Origin: Batillaria attramentaria
Taxonomy: Eukaryota; Mollusca; Gastropoda; Batillariidae
Assembly: GCA_018292915.2 (NCBI GenBank)
Contig: JACVVK020000001.1
Coordinates: 1-64,000 of the forward strand
Length of the DNA: 64,000 nt
Direction: 5' to 3'
Shown: positions 49,101-60,100 of the stretch, piece after piece
Numbering within the stretch: the stretch's first letter is position 1
How the letters are laid out: each line of letters opens with the position of its first letter
The notes under the pieces: generated by a model
What the model saw: only the letters and a program-made list of their open reading frames with translations
What the model was told of the DNA's origin: nothing
Database searches by the model: none
Position numbers and translations under genes: made by a program

Positions 49101-52100
49101 GTGTGTTTGTGTGTGTGTGTGTGTTGGGGGGGGGGGGGGGGGAGAACAAAGGGCAGGAACCACCCCCAGAGACAGAAAAGCAAAGGGGAAGAGGAGAGAG
49201 ACAACTCTGACAACAGTTACAGAAAGGGTGGTGAGGCTAATGGACAAAGACAAGAGCTTCACAAGGATACAGAAAAGATAGTATCTGGTTGATATGTTAT
49301 AAGAATGTTGTTGCTTTGTGTACAGGCATCAAAGGCAGAGCATGCCAACATTCTGTTATGGGATACTGCCACCTGGCAGAAAGTCGCTTCCCTTGATGGC
49401 AGCTCGTTGACGGTGGTGCAGATGGCGTTCTCACCCTCGGGACAGTTCCTGTTGGCGGTGTCACGTGACAGGACATGGTCTCTCTACAGGTGTGCAGGTG
49501 AGAACAGCACTGTTTCTGACTTCTGTCCACTGACTGTACTTCTCTTGCTCCGTACTGTGAAGTGAAAGATGCGGCAACAGTTCAGTAGTGATAAAATTGG
49601 ACTTCGGTTTATACCATCGTTTTTACACCGTACCATAATGACTTTACCTTTCTGACTGCTTTTTACACTGAAAAATCACGAGAGAAAAAAAAAAGTATCA
49701 GTTTCAATGGACCACCGCAAAAAACTCAAACTTGCAACATGGCAGAAACGGAAGTAGTGAACGGAGACTACTCTGTACTTCTGGCCTCACAATGGCGGTA
49801 TTAACAAAGCCACTGAATGCCAGACTGGCTAATTGGCAGTTTTATCATTTTATTCCACTTTTTTTGACATTTTGGCATGATCTTCAGATTGCCTCACAGT
49901 TTTACTGGTCTGGTTGAAAACTTAGAGACAGATTTTTGGTGCCTGGTCGAAAAGTAAGGAGATTTTTTGTTAACCTAACTTTCCCAGATTTTGCACTGTG
50001 GTCGAAAAGTAAGGACGGTCACAAAGATAACCCTCTTTGTCGCGCTGCGGCCGCTAAAAAGTAAGGACGGTCACAAAGATAACCCTCTTTGTCGCGCTGC
50101 GGCCGCTAAAAAGTAAGGACGGTCACAAAGATAACCCTCTTTGTCGCGCTGCGGCCGCTAAAAAGTAAGGACGGTCACAAAGATAACCCTCTTTGTCGCG
50201 CTGCGGCCGCTAAAAAGTAAGGACGGTCACAAAGATAACCCTCTTTGTCGCGCTGCGGCCGCTAAAAAGTAAGGACGGTCACAAAGATAACCCTCTTTGT
50301 CGCGCTGCGGCCGCTAAAAAGTAAGGACGGTCACAAAGATAACCCTCTTTGTCGCGCTGCGGCCGCTAAAAAGTAAGGACGGTCACAAAGATAACCCTCT
50401 TTGTCGCGCTGCGGCCGCTAAAAAGTAAGGACGGTCACAAAGATAACCCTCTTTGTCGCGCTGCGGCCGCTAAAAAGTAAGGACGGTCACAAAGATAACC
50501 CTCTTTGTCGCGCTGCGGCCGCTAAAAAGTAACAGTAGTATCGCTCAGAGTGTCCGGTAGTGGTCGCTATCCCCCACATGTTTGCAACTGCCTGCCATGT
50601 TTTCCATGGCAACCAAGTCTCGGGAGAACTTATATTTCAGTGATCTGAAAAGGCTTCACTTCCTCAACAACGCATGCTTGCAAGTTGTGACGCAATTTTT
50701 CAAGAAAAGCGGCTTTTTGGTTTGTTTTTGGTCAAGTGCTTTGAGATGGAATTCTGGAGAGCTGTGATGGGTGATAGACCCAAATATGATTTTCAGATTT
50801 TTTTTTTTTGGTGATATTGCAAACGCTTACTGGGAAATGCAAGTTACTGAAAAGTAATGTTTGTTCTGTCTGCTTGTACAAGAAATAAAAAACAATTTGG
50901 AAAACATGAGTTTTGTATTTTTTATAAATTTTTTCAAATGGTCACCCACCAAAAGTGGCGGAGTTACTTCCCTTGGTATGCTAATTGTGGAACTGCTCGA
51001 GTGCTTGGCGCTCTGAGACAAATAGGGTTAAGGTTATTACAGTATCTCCAAGCTGCTGTGATTAATAGGCATTGTGAATGTGAAAATGCATTCATCTAAC
51101 ATGAAGCAGCCATCGGCTGTACGTGTGTACATGCTTTTCACGTTATCACAGTTCTGTCAAACATGTAAAATGTATTTGTGAACAGATGGGTCATTTTCAC
51201 GTGTGAGTTTTGTGGACAAGAAGACATCACCTCATTCACGCATCATCTGGGCCTGCGCGTGGAGTCAGGATGAGCGATACTTCTTTACTTCATCGAGGGA
51301 CAAGAAGGTACTTGACACTGTTACGCACACTTGTTCTCCGCATTTTGTACGGCCTGGTAAAAGAATTGTGTTGTGCGAGTAGTGCACTGTCTGTTGAAAT
51401 GGAGAAATGCCCCATGCCCACCTACCAAGTGTAGAATGACTTCAGTGGCTGCCCATGTTTTCAGTCTGTCCTTGCCTATGTGTACAGGTTGTGGTGTGGA
51501 GTTTGACCGATGTGTGCAAGACCCATCCTCCACAACCTGTGGCGACGCTGGAGACGAAGGATTCTGTTACTGCTGTTGACGTGGCTCCTGTCACACTCCC
51601 TGATAGCAGGTGAGTCGGCATTAATTCTAGCAACACCACCATGCTTCCTATACATGGAGGTGAATTAACACTTTCATACCAAGGGCCTGCAACAGAACAT
51701 TTCTACACATAAACCTTTTAAAACTGCTCATTGTGCCGGTTGGAGAATATCTTGAAGTGTTTTGTTTATTGGTTTGGAAACGTTCTTTCAGTCAGTATTG
51801 TGTGTTGTGGCATTCCTCCTATTATGCTAGGTAGAGCTGCAGAACCAGTTAACACGGTCAGTGTGCTCATGCTGATAAACATTACGTTGGTCCATGTGCT
51901 CATGCTGATAAACATTAAGTTGGTCCATGTGCTCATGTTCATAAATGTTAAGTTAGTCAATGTGCTCATGTTGATAAACGTTACGATGGTCCATGTGCTC
52001 ATGCTGATAAATGTTAAGTTGGTCCATGTGCTCATGCTGATAAACGTTATGTTGGTCAGTGTGGTCATGCTGATAAATGTTAGGTTGGCCCATGTGCTCA

Positions 52101-55100
52101 TGCTGACAAACGTTACGTTGGTCCATGTGCTCATGCTGATAACCGTTACGTTGGTCAGTGTGGCCATGCTGATAAACGTTACGTTGGTCCATGTGCTCAT
52201 GCTGATAAACATTACGTCAGCGCTGAGGATCAGGCTTATTTGTGAAATGATTCTTTTGAAACATATACTCAGGTATTTTTAATAAGTTATGAATTTGTTA
52301 TGCTTTGTCCTTGCATGCCCCTCAAAGATGACCTTCATGCTTCCCTCACCTGACTGTTGTTCTGTAACCCCAGGTACCTGCTGGCGGTCGGTCACGATGG
52401 AGGGGAGGTGGTTCTCTACACGTTTAGTCCGCATCCCACTGCCGGGGATATTGGATCATTTTCTTGCCTCACTCTTGACAAATGGTAAGCCCTTGGAACT
52501 TTTTGTGGCAGTCAGGTAGAAAATAAAAGGTTAAGGTTGCTCGTCCCTCTGACAGCCCATGAGTAGATTTTGACGAGTACGTTTGGAAGCAGTATCTGGC
52601 AACACTACGTTCTATGTGTCATCTTCAGGTAAAACCTGTGTTCTGAGTTTTAAAAAAAAGAAAAGAAAAAGTTTGAATCCTTGAAAATGTTTTTTTTTTT
52701 TTTTTTAATTTGATTTTTTTTTTTTTTAAAGTACACAACTCAGTTTTACACCACAAATAATTTTCCTCAATACTGGCTAAAAGCTGAGAATACAAAAATG
52801 TGACTATGTCTAACATCACCTCAAAGAATTACACTGAAAGGCTTTGCTTGAAGTGAGCCATAGGGAATAGGAGACAGAGTAAGGTGTGTGGACGTCACAA
52901 TTTTGGAACGCGATGATGTAATTTGGCATGTCGTCATCCATTGTCATTGTTGTACTTAGGTCAGTGATGTCATTAGTTTTGTTCTGCTATTCTCTACTGT
53001 ATCAATGGCTTTGGTTCCTCTCAGTGACAGCCGCGAATTAGTCTTTGTGGCTTGCGCGGCTTTAAGCCCTAAAAACTCACTCACTCCTCTCAGTGAACTA
53101 GAGACTGTCTCTATGGTCGTTGGTTCCTCTCAATGCCAGTCCGCTACACGGCTTGTAAAATGCGAACACACGGCAAATTTACTGTAGACAGCAAGACAAC
53201 TACAAGCTTTTAGTTTATGATCGTTATCCAGAGTAAAATTCAGCGTGTAAATGTAATTTATTTTCTGCATTTAATCAGCTTCAGGGTGTTCTCAGAGGCG
53301 CAGAGGGTAGTGCAAAGAGATGAACAACCTTAAGTGCAGGAACTCACAAACCTCACTATCATCAATGGTCTCTCACAGGAGAATCTCTCTACACACTATA
53401 CAGCACACCTTACACTATACAGCACACCTTACACTATACAGCACACCTTACACTATACAGCACTCCTTACACTATACAGCACTCCTTACACTATACAGCA
53501 CACCTTACACTATACAGCACACCTTACACTATACAGCACACCTTACACTATACAGCACACCTTAAACTATACAGCACACCTTACACTATACAGCACACAT
53601 TACACTATACAGCACTCCTTACACTATACAAAACACCTTACACTATACAGCACACCTTACACTATACAAAACACCTTACACTATACAGTACACCTTACAC
53701 TATACAAAACACATTGAACTATACAGCACACCTTGCACTATACAGCACACCTTACACTATACAGTACACCTTACACTATACAGCACACCTTACACTATAC
53801 AGCACACATTACACTATACAGCACTCCTTACACTATACAAAACACCTTAAACTATACAGCACACCTTACACTATACAAAACACCTTGCACTATACAGCAC
53901 ACCTTACACTATACAGCACACCTTACACTATACAGCACACCTTACACTATACAGCACACCTTACACTATACAGCACACCTTACACTATACAAAACACCTT
54001 AAACTATACAGCACACCTTACACTATACAGCACACCTTACACTATACAGTACACCTTACACTATACAGTACACCTTACACTATACAAAACACCTTAAACT
54101 ATACTGCACACCTTACACTATACAGCACACCTTACACTATACAAAACACCTTAAACTATACAGCACACCTTACACTATACAAAACACCTTACACTATACA
54201 GTACACCTTACACTATACAAAACACATTAAACTATACAGCACACCTTACACTATACAGCACACCTTACACTATACAGCACACCTTACACTATACAGCACA
54301 CCTTAAACTATACAGCACACCTTACACTATACAGCACACCTTACACTATACAAAACACCTTAAACTATACTGCACACCTTACACTATACAGCACACCTTA
54401 CACTATACAAAACACCTTAAACTATACAGCACACCTTACACTATACAGCACACCTTACACTATACAAAACACCTTAAACTATACAGCACACCTTACACTA
54501 TACAGCACACTTTACACTATACAGCACACTTTATACAGCACACCTTAAACTATACAGCACACCTTACACTATACAGTACACCTTACACTATACAGCACAC
54601 CTTACACTATACAGCACACCTTACACTATACAGCACACCTTACACTATACAAAACACCTTACACTATACAGCACACCTTACACTATACAGCACACCTTAA
54701 CACTATACAAAACACCTTAACACTATACAGCACACCTTACACTATACAGCACACCTTACACTATACAAAACACCTTACACTATACAGCACACCTTAACAC
54801 TATACAAAACACCTTAACACTATACAGCACACCTTACACTATACAGCACACCTTACACTATACAGCACACCTTACACTATACAGCACACCTTACACTATA
54901 CAAAACACCTTACACTATACAGCACACCTTACACTATACAAAACACCTTACACTATACAAAACACCTTAAACTATACAGCACACCTTACACTATACAGTA
55001 CACCTTACACTATACAAAACACCTTACACTATACAAAACACCTTAAACTATACAGCACACCTTACACTATACAGCACACCTTACACTATACAGCAGTATA

Positions 55101-55882
55101 CAAAACACCTTACACTATACAGCACACCTTACACTGTACAAAACACCTTACTATACGGGGAGCCGGGGTGGTCGAATGGTAGAGCGTTGGACTTCTAATG
55201 CTCGGGTCGTGAGTTCGATCCCGGCTGGGGCCAAATATTTGTGCTGGCTTTTTCGTCGTTGCCCCATCTTTGGTATCACCCTATGTGGTGGAAAAGGACG
55301 TTAAACCCCCAAACACCCACCCCACCCACCCTTACACTATACAGCACACCTTACACTATACAGCACACCTTACACTGTACAAAACACCTTACACCATACA
55401 GCACACCTTACCATCTCAAGAGGGTGCAGATCACATACCGGTACGTATATATCAGAATGAAAGGGGTGCTGATGTGTTAGAAAAAGATGCCCATTACCAG
55501 AAGGTTCAAAACAGGAGGTAAGTACTGAAGTAGCGCTGTCTTCACATTTGTTTGTCCCCTGATGAAGTCTCCCCCAAAACCTTAAGAATCAACTTGTTTT
55601 GTCTGTTGTCCTGTATACATGTGTGTTTTGAACTGTGTGGTGAAGTTTTCACATGATGGTCACATGCTCCATTACTGCGTTTACAGTCACCACCACCAGC
55701 TGACGGTGAAACGAGTCAAGTTCCGTCCTGTCACCGGGCTAGCGGGGCATCACCAGCGTGAGAGCGAGGCGGGCGTCTGGCTGCAGCTGGCCACGTGCGG
55801 AGCGGATCACAGTCTGAAGGTTCATAACATCAACCTGGTGCGGCTCGCACAAGACACTGTGGCCAGCGCCACACCAACGTGA
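35992..55882 (+). CDS. ELP2: Elongator complex protein 2 (ELP2), 20 exons, intact
   Basis: ELP2 is the WD40 scaffold subunit of the Elongator complex (ELP1-ELP6), which modifies wobble uridines of tRNAs; the family forms two beta-propellers. Exons: 35992-36120, 36534-36633, 37205-37275, 37561-37729, 38555-38635, 39377-39441, 39622-39688, 39928-40095, 40619-40714, 41944-42047, 42805-42927, 43328-43483, 43593-43784, 44825-44987, 48547-48677, 49326-49497, 51186-51307, 51488-51609, 52374-52484, 55687-55882. Every junction is GT-AG, all phases agree, and the sum is 2538 nt (845 aa plus stop), close to the roughly 826 aa of the human protein. Recognisable pieces include [17 protein letters not shown] (about residue 214), SGHEGW (about 299), [61 protein letters not shown] and [11 protein letters not shown]. 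The start ATG has a strong context (AACACCATGG). Introns are swollen by minisatellites, SINEs and two TIR elements. Confidence 0.96.
37894..38389 (-). mobile_element. SINE-B, copy 2, ELP2 intron 4
   Basis: An inverse full-length copy of the element at 2748, with its poly-A end at the low coordinate (a poly-T run on +). It is flanked by exact CACAGTGGCTT duplications (37883-37893 and 38390-38400). Confidence 0.93.
39080..39376 (+). repeat. About 45-bp array carrying acceptor copies, ELP2 intron 5
   Basis: Units of TTGTGACAGTACTGTTGTAT and TTGTGACGGATAATTTGTTG. The last unit is the genuine 3' splice site of exon 6 (TTTGTGACAG, exon from 39377). Confidence 0.92.
40478..40566 (+). mobile_element. 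Degenerate SINE-A-like fragment, ELP2 intron 8
   Basis: Remnants of a B-box (TTGAATCCTGGCAGGGCCA) and body (GGCCTTTTTTCAGCGTTCCC, then GAAATCACCCTCGCG). Old and truncated. Confidence 0.4.
40905..41862. repeat. 26-bp minisatellite, about 36 copies, ELP2 intron 9
   Basis: Units GTGTGCTCAAGACATTTTAC plus TGAGCA, with occasional short units and C/G variants. Confidence 0.94.
42095..42690. repeat. 42-bp minisatellite, about 14 copies, ELP2 intron 10
   Basis: Units with CTCCCTGGTGGCAGTGTGAT and TGCCATTTGTGGGTAGC. The array ends in a SINE-A tail. Confidence 0.94.
42688..42734 (-). mobile_element. SINE-A 3' tail fragment at the end of an ELP2 intron array
   Basis: The tail-only module GTGGGTGTTTGGGAG plus TTAACGTCCTTTTCCACC directly follows the last array unit. 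Confidence 0.7.
43060..43100. repeat. (CA)n microsatellite, ELP2 intron 11
   Basis: About 20 dinucleotides. Other dinucleotide tracts lie at 20645-20685, 24894-24953, 35384-35480 and 63255-63285. Confidence 0.96.
45114..45291 (-). mobile_element. SINE-A copy with TSD, ELP2 intron 14
   Basis: A full-length copy flanked by ACATACTGT repeats with near-identical surroundings (TGCACATACTGT and TACACATACTGT). Confidence 0.9.
45739..48217. mobile_element. 2.5-kb element with about 36-40 bp terminal inverted repeats, ELP2 intron 14
   Basis: The left end TCTCCTACGGATATACCAGA and the right end, its exact complement at 48198-48217, define the element. The inverted match extends about 36-40 bp. The left 200 bp are also the inverse of much of the neighbouring MITE. 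Inside is a five-copy 60-bp array (47641-47912). I see no transposase or other recognisable protein; its short open frames are unrecognised. Probably a non-autonomous element. Confidence 0.65.
47641..47912. repeat. 60-bp tandem repeat inside the 2.5-kb TIR element
   Basis: About 4.5 units of GGCTCTGCTCGGGTGTCTGT followed by a CCCGGACCTTCACCCG segment. The unit is a multiple of three and open in two frames on +. Confidence 0.93.
48217..48536. mobile_element. 320-bp MITE abutting ELP2 exon 15
   Basis: Termini AAATTTATTTTTACAGTAAA and its inverse at 48517-48536 continue inwards through ATGTCTTTCTC and the CAGATGACATGAT module. The right end lies 10 bp before ELP2 exon 15 (48547), so the MITE forms part of that acceptor region. 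The left end touches the right end of the 2.5-kb element. Confidence 0.75.
48690..48930. repeat. About 39-bp repeat, ELP2 intron 15
   Basis: Units around TTCAGAGTGTTTTGTCAGTT and GCTACTGATGTGTAG, with one pair of shorter units. Confidence 0.9.
50037..50530. repeat. 52-bp minisatellite, about 9.5 near-identical copies, ELP2 intron 16
   Basis: The unit holds AAAAAGTAAGGACGGTCAC, the hairpin ACAAAGATAACCCTCTTTGT and the CpG-rich CGCGCTGCGGCCGC. The complete units look identical. Confidence 0.96.
51855..52215. repeat. About 36-bp minisatellite, ELP2 intron 18
   Basis: About ten units of GTGCTCATGCTGATAAACGT plus TACGTTGGTCCAT. Confidence 0.93.
53385..55410. repeat. About 20-bp array, about 90 copies, ELP2 intron 19
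   Basis: Units CACACCTTACACTATACAG and a variant with TATACAAAACACC. Variants are mixed in an irregular higher order, and one SINE-A copy is inserted near the right end. Confidence 0.95.
55157..55331 (+). mobile_element. SINE-A copy inside the about 20-bp array, ELP2 intron 19
   Basis: A full-length + strand copy beginning GGGGAGCCGGGGTGGTCGAA and ending in CCCACCC. Array units continue on both sides. Confidence 0.9.
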
Positions 55883-56592
55883 TGAAAAACTCTGGACCAG
55901 CTGCATTACACTGTGGCTTACACTCTGCCAATGTGATGACATAGCTTCACGCTGCTTTACACTATGATGTTGTCAGCACCAGGCCTACATCATGACAGAT
56001 GACTTCCGACCACTTGATACTACACTGTGGCCTACACTGGGCCAGCATGACAAATGATTTCTAAGTACATGTACTTGATACTACACTGCAGCCCACAGTG
56101 GGCCAGCGTAATACCAAATTATGGATTTTAGACTTCTTTACAAAAGATCATGGTCAGCGCCTTGCCAAGATCACACCAAGTGGCTGTAGGCCAATATGTT
56201 GAGGGACATGGCCCCATGCTACTCTCTATTGCAAAGTGCAAGGTTGTTTAAGCAGAAAAAAAAAACTCGTTCTAACTCACTTTACTCCTGAGCTTTGGCT
56301 TGCCAAGTAAACACTGGACCCCCAGAATGTTATTCTTAGAACTTCGTTATGTGGTGACTGTCTGATGACCTCCATTTTAACAGTGCAGTATTTGTACTGC
56401 CCGTCAGTGATCTGTCCAGCAGGATGTACTAGTGATGATGTGGTTGCTACACAGGAGTTTGTTGTGTGGTTTGACCAGATCAGTGGACCTCTCTCACTGT
56501 CATCTCACACCAGGCTTGTGTTGACCCGTGTGTGTTAGGGTGTGTACTTTAGTAACTGTACGTGGAGGACACTCTACACTTTTGTGTAAAAC

Positions 56593-56598
56593 ATTAAA
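56593..56598 (+). terminator. Candidate ELP2 polyadenylation signal ATTAAA
   Basis: ATTAAA lies about 710 bp after the ELP2 stop, with no annotated gene between. It is the first convincing variant signal before the convergent BARD1 3' end. The 3'UTR holds a loose triplication of a segment around TACACTGTGG (55905-56110). Confidence 0.45.
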
Positions 56599-56632
56599 AG
56601 TAAACAAATGCAATGCGTTTGCCTGCTAAGAT

Positions 56633-56638
56633 TTTATT
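56633..56638 (-). terminator. Candidate BARD1 polyadenylation signal AATAAA
   Basis: On the - strand AATAAA lies about 505 bp after the BARD1 stop. It sits about 35 bp from the candidate ELP2 signal on the other strand, so the two mRNAs probably end within a few tens of bases of each other or overlap slightly. Confidence 0.5.
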
Positions 56639-57142
56639 TCTGTTCTAATTCTTCCATCTGGCAGTGCATCACACAACAGGGTGAGCCACATTAAGGCAAG
56701 TTACATTCAAGAATTATAGAAATACAGAGTTATGTAAGTCATGCTCAAATGAAATGAAACATCCATGCACAATGTGTTCAACAGCCTTTTTTCAGTCTGA
56801 CCACTTTTACCAAGGTATGCACAAATTTGACAGTGGATACCAAACACCCAACGCTTAAAAATAACGTCTGCCACTAGAACAGTGCATCGCATACATTGTA
56901 CCTCTGCACGTACATAATGTATTTGAAATGCAAGCTGACAACATGATTTGCTTTCTACTGCTTCACTCGTACATAATGCATTTGAAATGCAAGCTGGCAA
57001 CACGATTTGCTTCTACAGCTTCACTGTGGGATCAGGCCCGACGGTGTGTACATGTAGTCAGATAAACTTGATTATTACTGCTATACAAGAGACCTTCAGA
57101 CTTAGGACATTATACTTCGGGAAAATCACCAGCAGAAGTTGT

Positions 57143-60100
57143 TCACAAGGCTGGGGGCTCTACAAGAGAAAACGTAGCAATGCAGTCAAGAATCCACGAT
57201 GCTGGGACAGATCTCATTCTTGTTGCATTAATTCTTGGCACGTTTGGTCCTTCATCATGCACAATAAAAATCCCACAGTCAGCCAGACTGCTGCCTTGTG
57301 CGGCGTGATACGGCACCGTCACTTCGTACTCGTCAAGGTTGCTCAGACGAGGTTCACGCGTTAAGATATGTGCTCCCCCCTGACGAAGCAGTTCCATCAG
57401 TTCGTGTCGGTGTGGCGGAAGTCTGGTGAATGAACCGTGCAGGTACATCTGGCAACCGTCAAACAGCTTAGGCAGCTGAAACAAGACATTTCCATTCCAC
57501 ATTTCATTTTCCCGGTTATAAAGTGTAATTTGAATGATAGGCCGTAACATAAAACAATATCAGGTCTATTGCTACATCATATGATGTCCTATTCAACTAC
57601 TGAATGTCCCCAAGTTGTTACCTGCTGCCTGCGGTTGAGGCGTGCCTTGTGTGGAGCGTTGGAGTTAGGTTGCAGGTTGGTGCCAGGGATCTCAAACGGT
57701 TCCTCTGACACCTTCTCCCCGTACTCCAGGCAAACATTGACCCCTGGACACAGGAACATTGTAGTTGTACATGGTGCCAACACTATTCTTCCAAATGATT
57801 TAATGTTGGAGCTCCATTATTATGGATTTTTTTTTCCTCCCCTCATAAAATCCATTGGTGCCAATTAGCAAAGAACCAATGTGTAAATTTTCTCCCTCTG
57901 CAGTTAGCACTACTGACAAAGCCACACACTAAATCAGAAAAACCTGCCAGAGGATCCCTAACTTCACTTTAAATGTCCAAGAATTTTTTAGACCCTGTAA
58001 CATTTGGAGATCTAAAATTAGTAAAAATATTTACCTCCAAGTCTGCATAGTCATAGAAAAGAAGAAATCCATTGGTGCCAATTAGTAAAGATCCAACATG
58101 TAAATTTTCTCCCTCTGCAGTTAGCATTGCTGACAAAGCCACACACTAAATCAGAAAAAGTTGCCAGAGGATCCCTTAACTTCACTATAAATGTCCCAAG
58201 AATTTTTCAAACCCTGTAACATTTGGCGATCTAAAAATATTTTTCTCCAAGTCTGCATAGTCATAGAAAAGAAACGGCAGTTTGAGAATCATAGGCAACT
58301 TACAGTCGATGGTGACAATCCACTTTCCATCGAGAACTGCCTGCAGGTATTTAAACGTCCGTGGACACTGGCCATCTCCATTACACCAGCTGACCAGGTG
58401 CGTCACTGCAATCACCAATCAACTTCAAAAGGTAAAAAAATATACCATCAGGGTTAAAAAAGATCACGATAATGGATGGATATATACCGTAAGTGTGGCT
58501 TGATCATATGTTTGGAGCAGCAGCCAAATTGGACAAGTGTGGACATAGCTCGGACCTAAGGGCAGGACATGGCCGATGTGAAGCAAACCAACACTGGAAC
58601 AGCGTAGATGATGACACTGGGGAGATTACTGAGAGACAGGTGGCGCACGTATGGGTTGCTGAGAGACAGGTGGCACTCGTACGGGTTGCTAAGAGACAGG
58701 TGGTGCACGTATGAGTTGCTGAGAGACAGGTGGGGCACGTATGGGTTGCTGAGAGACAGGTGGCGCTTGTATGGGTTGCTAAGAGACAGGTGGCGCACGT
58801 ATCCATGGGTTTTCCCCAGCTCACATACTGCGCTGAACAGCCCTGCCAGAATGTGCAAAGTAATCAACTCTGACTTTATATGACAGCAGAACTTCAAGGT
58901 GGCAAGTCAACTGATAGATGCATCTTCACGTTGGCAATCCAATCTATTTTTCATTTCCGGACAGATTTGAGTTTACTTTACTAAGGCCACCAATCTCTGA
59001 TTTGAATGAAGGCACACAGCAATATATTGATCTTCACAAACCTTCGCAACAGTACTCGTCCACAACCTTGGCATGAAGTTTAGTGGCACACTTCTGTAGC
59101 TGGCTGCGCTGGTCACGGTTCAGTTGTGTGCCAAGGAAACACAGAGGCAGGAAGTCGGCCATGTCCTCTGGCTAAACACCACACACAAAATTCCACAATT
59201 ATAAAATGCATACATTCTTCTTAGAGTACGAAACTTCAGCATGAGCATGGTACAAATTTTCATGGAACATAAATGGAGTTCACAATAACAATGCTGTCAC
59301 CTCTGGCATGTTTGTCACGGTCTGCTTGTGGATGACGGGTTCCTGCAGTACTGCACGCATCTCGTGTGTCTGGGCAAGTTCTGTGGGTGTCCGGCCATGC
59401 ATGTTCCTGAAAAAAAAAAAAGTATAATATTCATCTTATATCACCAATCTTATGAGTATTCCTGTTCAGCAAACACATTAGGAGACACATTATAACCAGG
59501 TTTGAAAAAACCAAATTCTGTAGCACACCAAGACCTTCCACAGAAACTAGAACATAGAAGTGAACACAAAACGTCATGTCGTGGGGTAACCAGGTGCCAG
59601 CACCATAAGATGAGATTTTTTTCAACAGAAGTGACCCACCTGGCTGTGGTTGACGCCCCGTAAGTGACAAGTAGTCGTGCACACTCCAAGCGATTGTTAC
59701 AAACGGCATCGTGCAGCGGCGTGTCGTTGTCCATTCCGGGCATGTTGACCATGGCACCGTGCTGCAGCAGCAACTCCGTCACCCGACTGTTGCCATGATT
59801 CACCGCCTCATGCTGAAATACAGATGAATTACCATGTAACTACACTGCACTGAATCGTTAGCTGGGTTAATTCCATCTTTGCTAAGCCAAAGTTCTATGT
59901 TTTGGAACAGTTTCGCTCGTGTGTGCGCCTGTACGCTCGAAATACTCTATCTTGATGATTAGTACATGTGCATACTGGGAGCAGTGTTGTTTACATTTTG
60001 TGCAAACGGTCGAACAATCAAGTTCTGTGAATGTTGTTACACTACTGGAGCACTCGGTGTGGTCGCCGTGCCATCAAGTACACATCTGTTGGCTCAGTGC

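Noticed and set aside
51731..52282. Hydrophobic repeated frame resembling a membrane protein
   Set aside because: It translates the 36-bp array in ELP2 intron 18.
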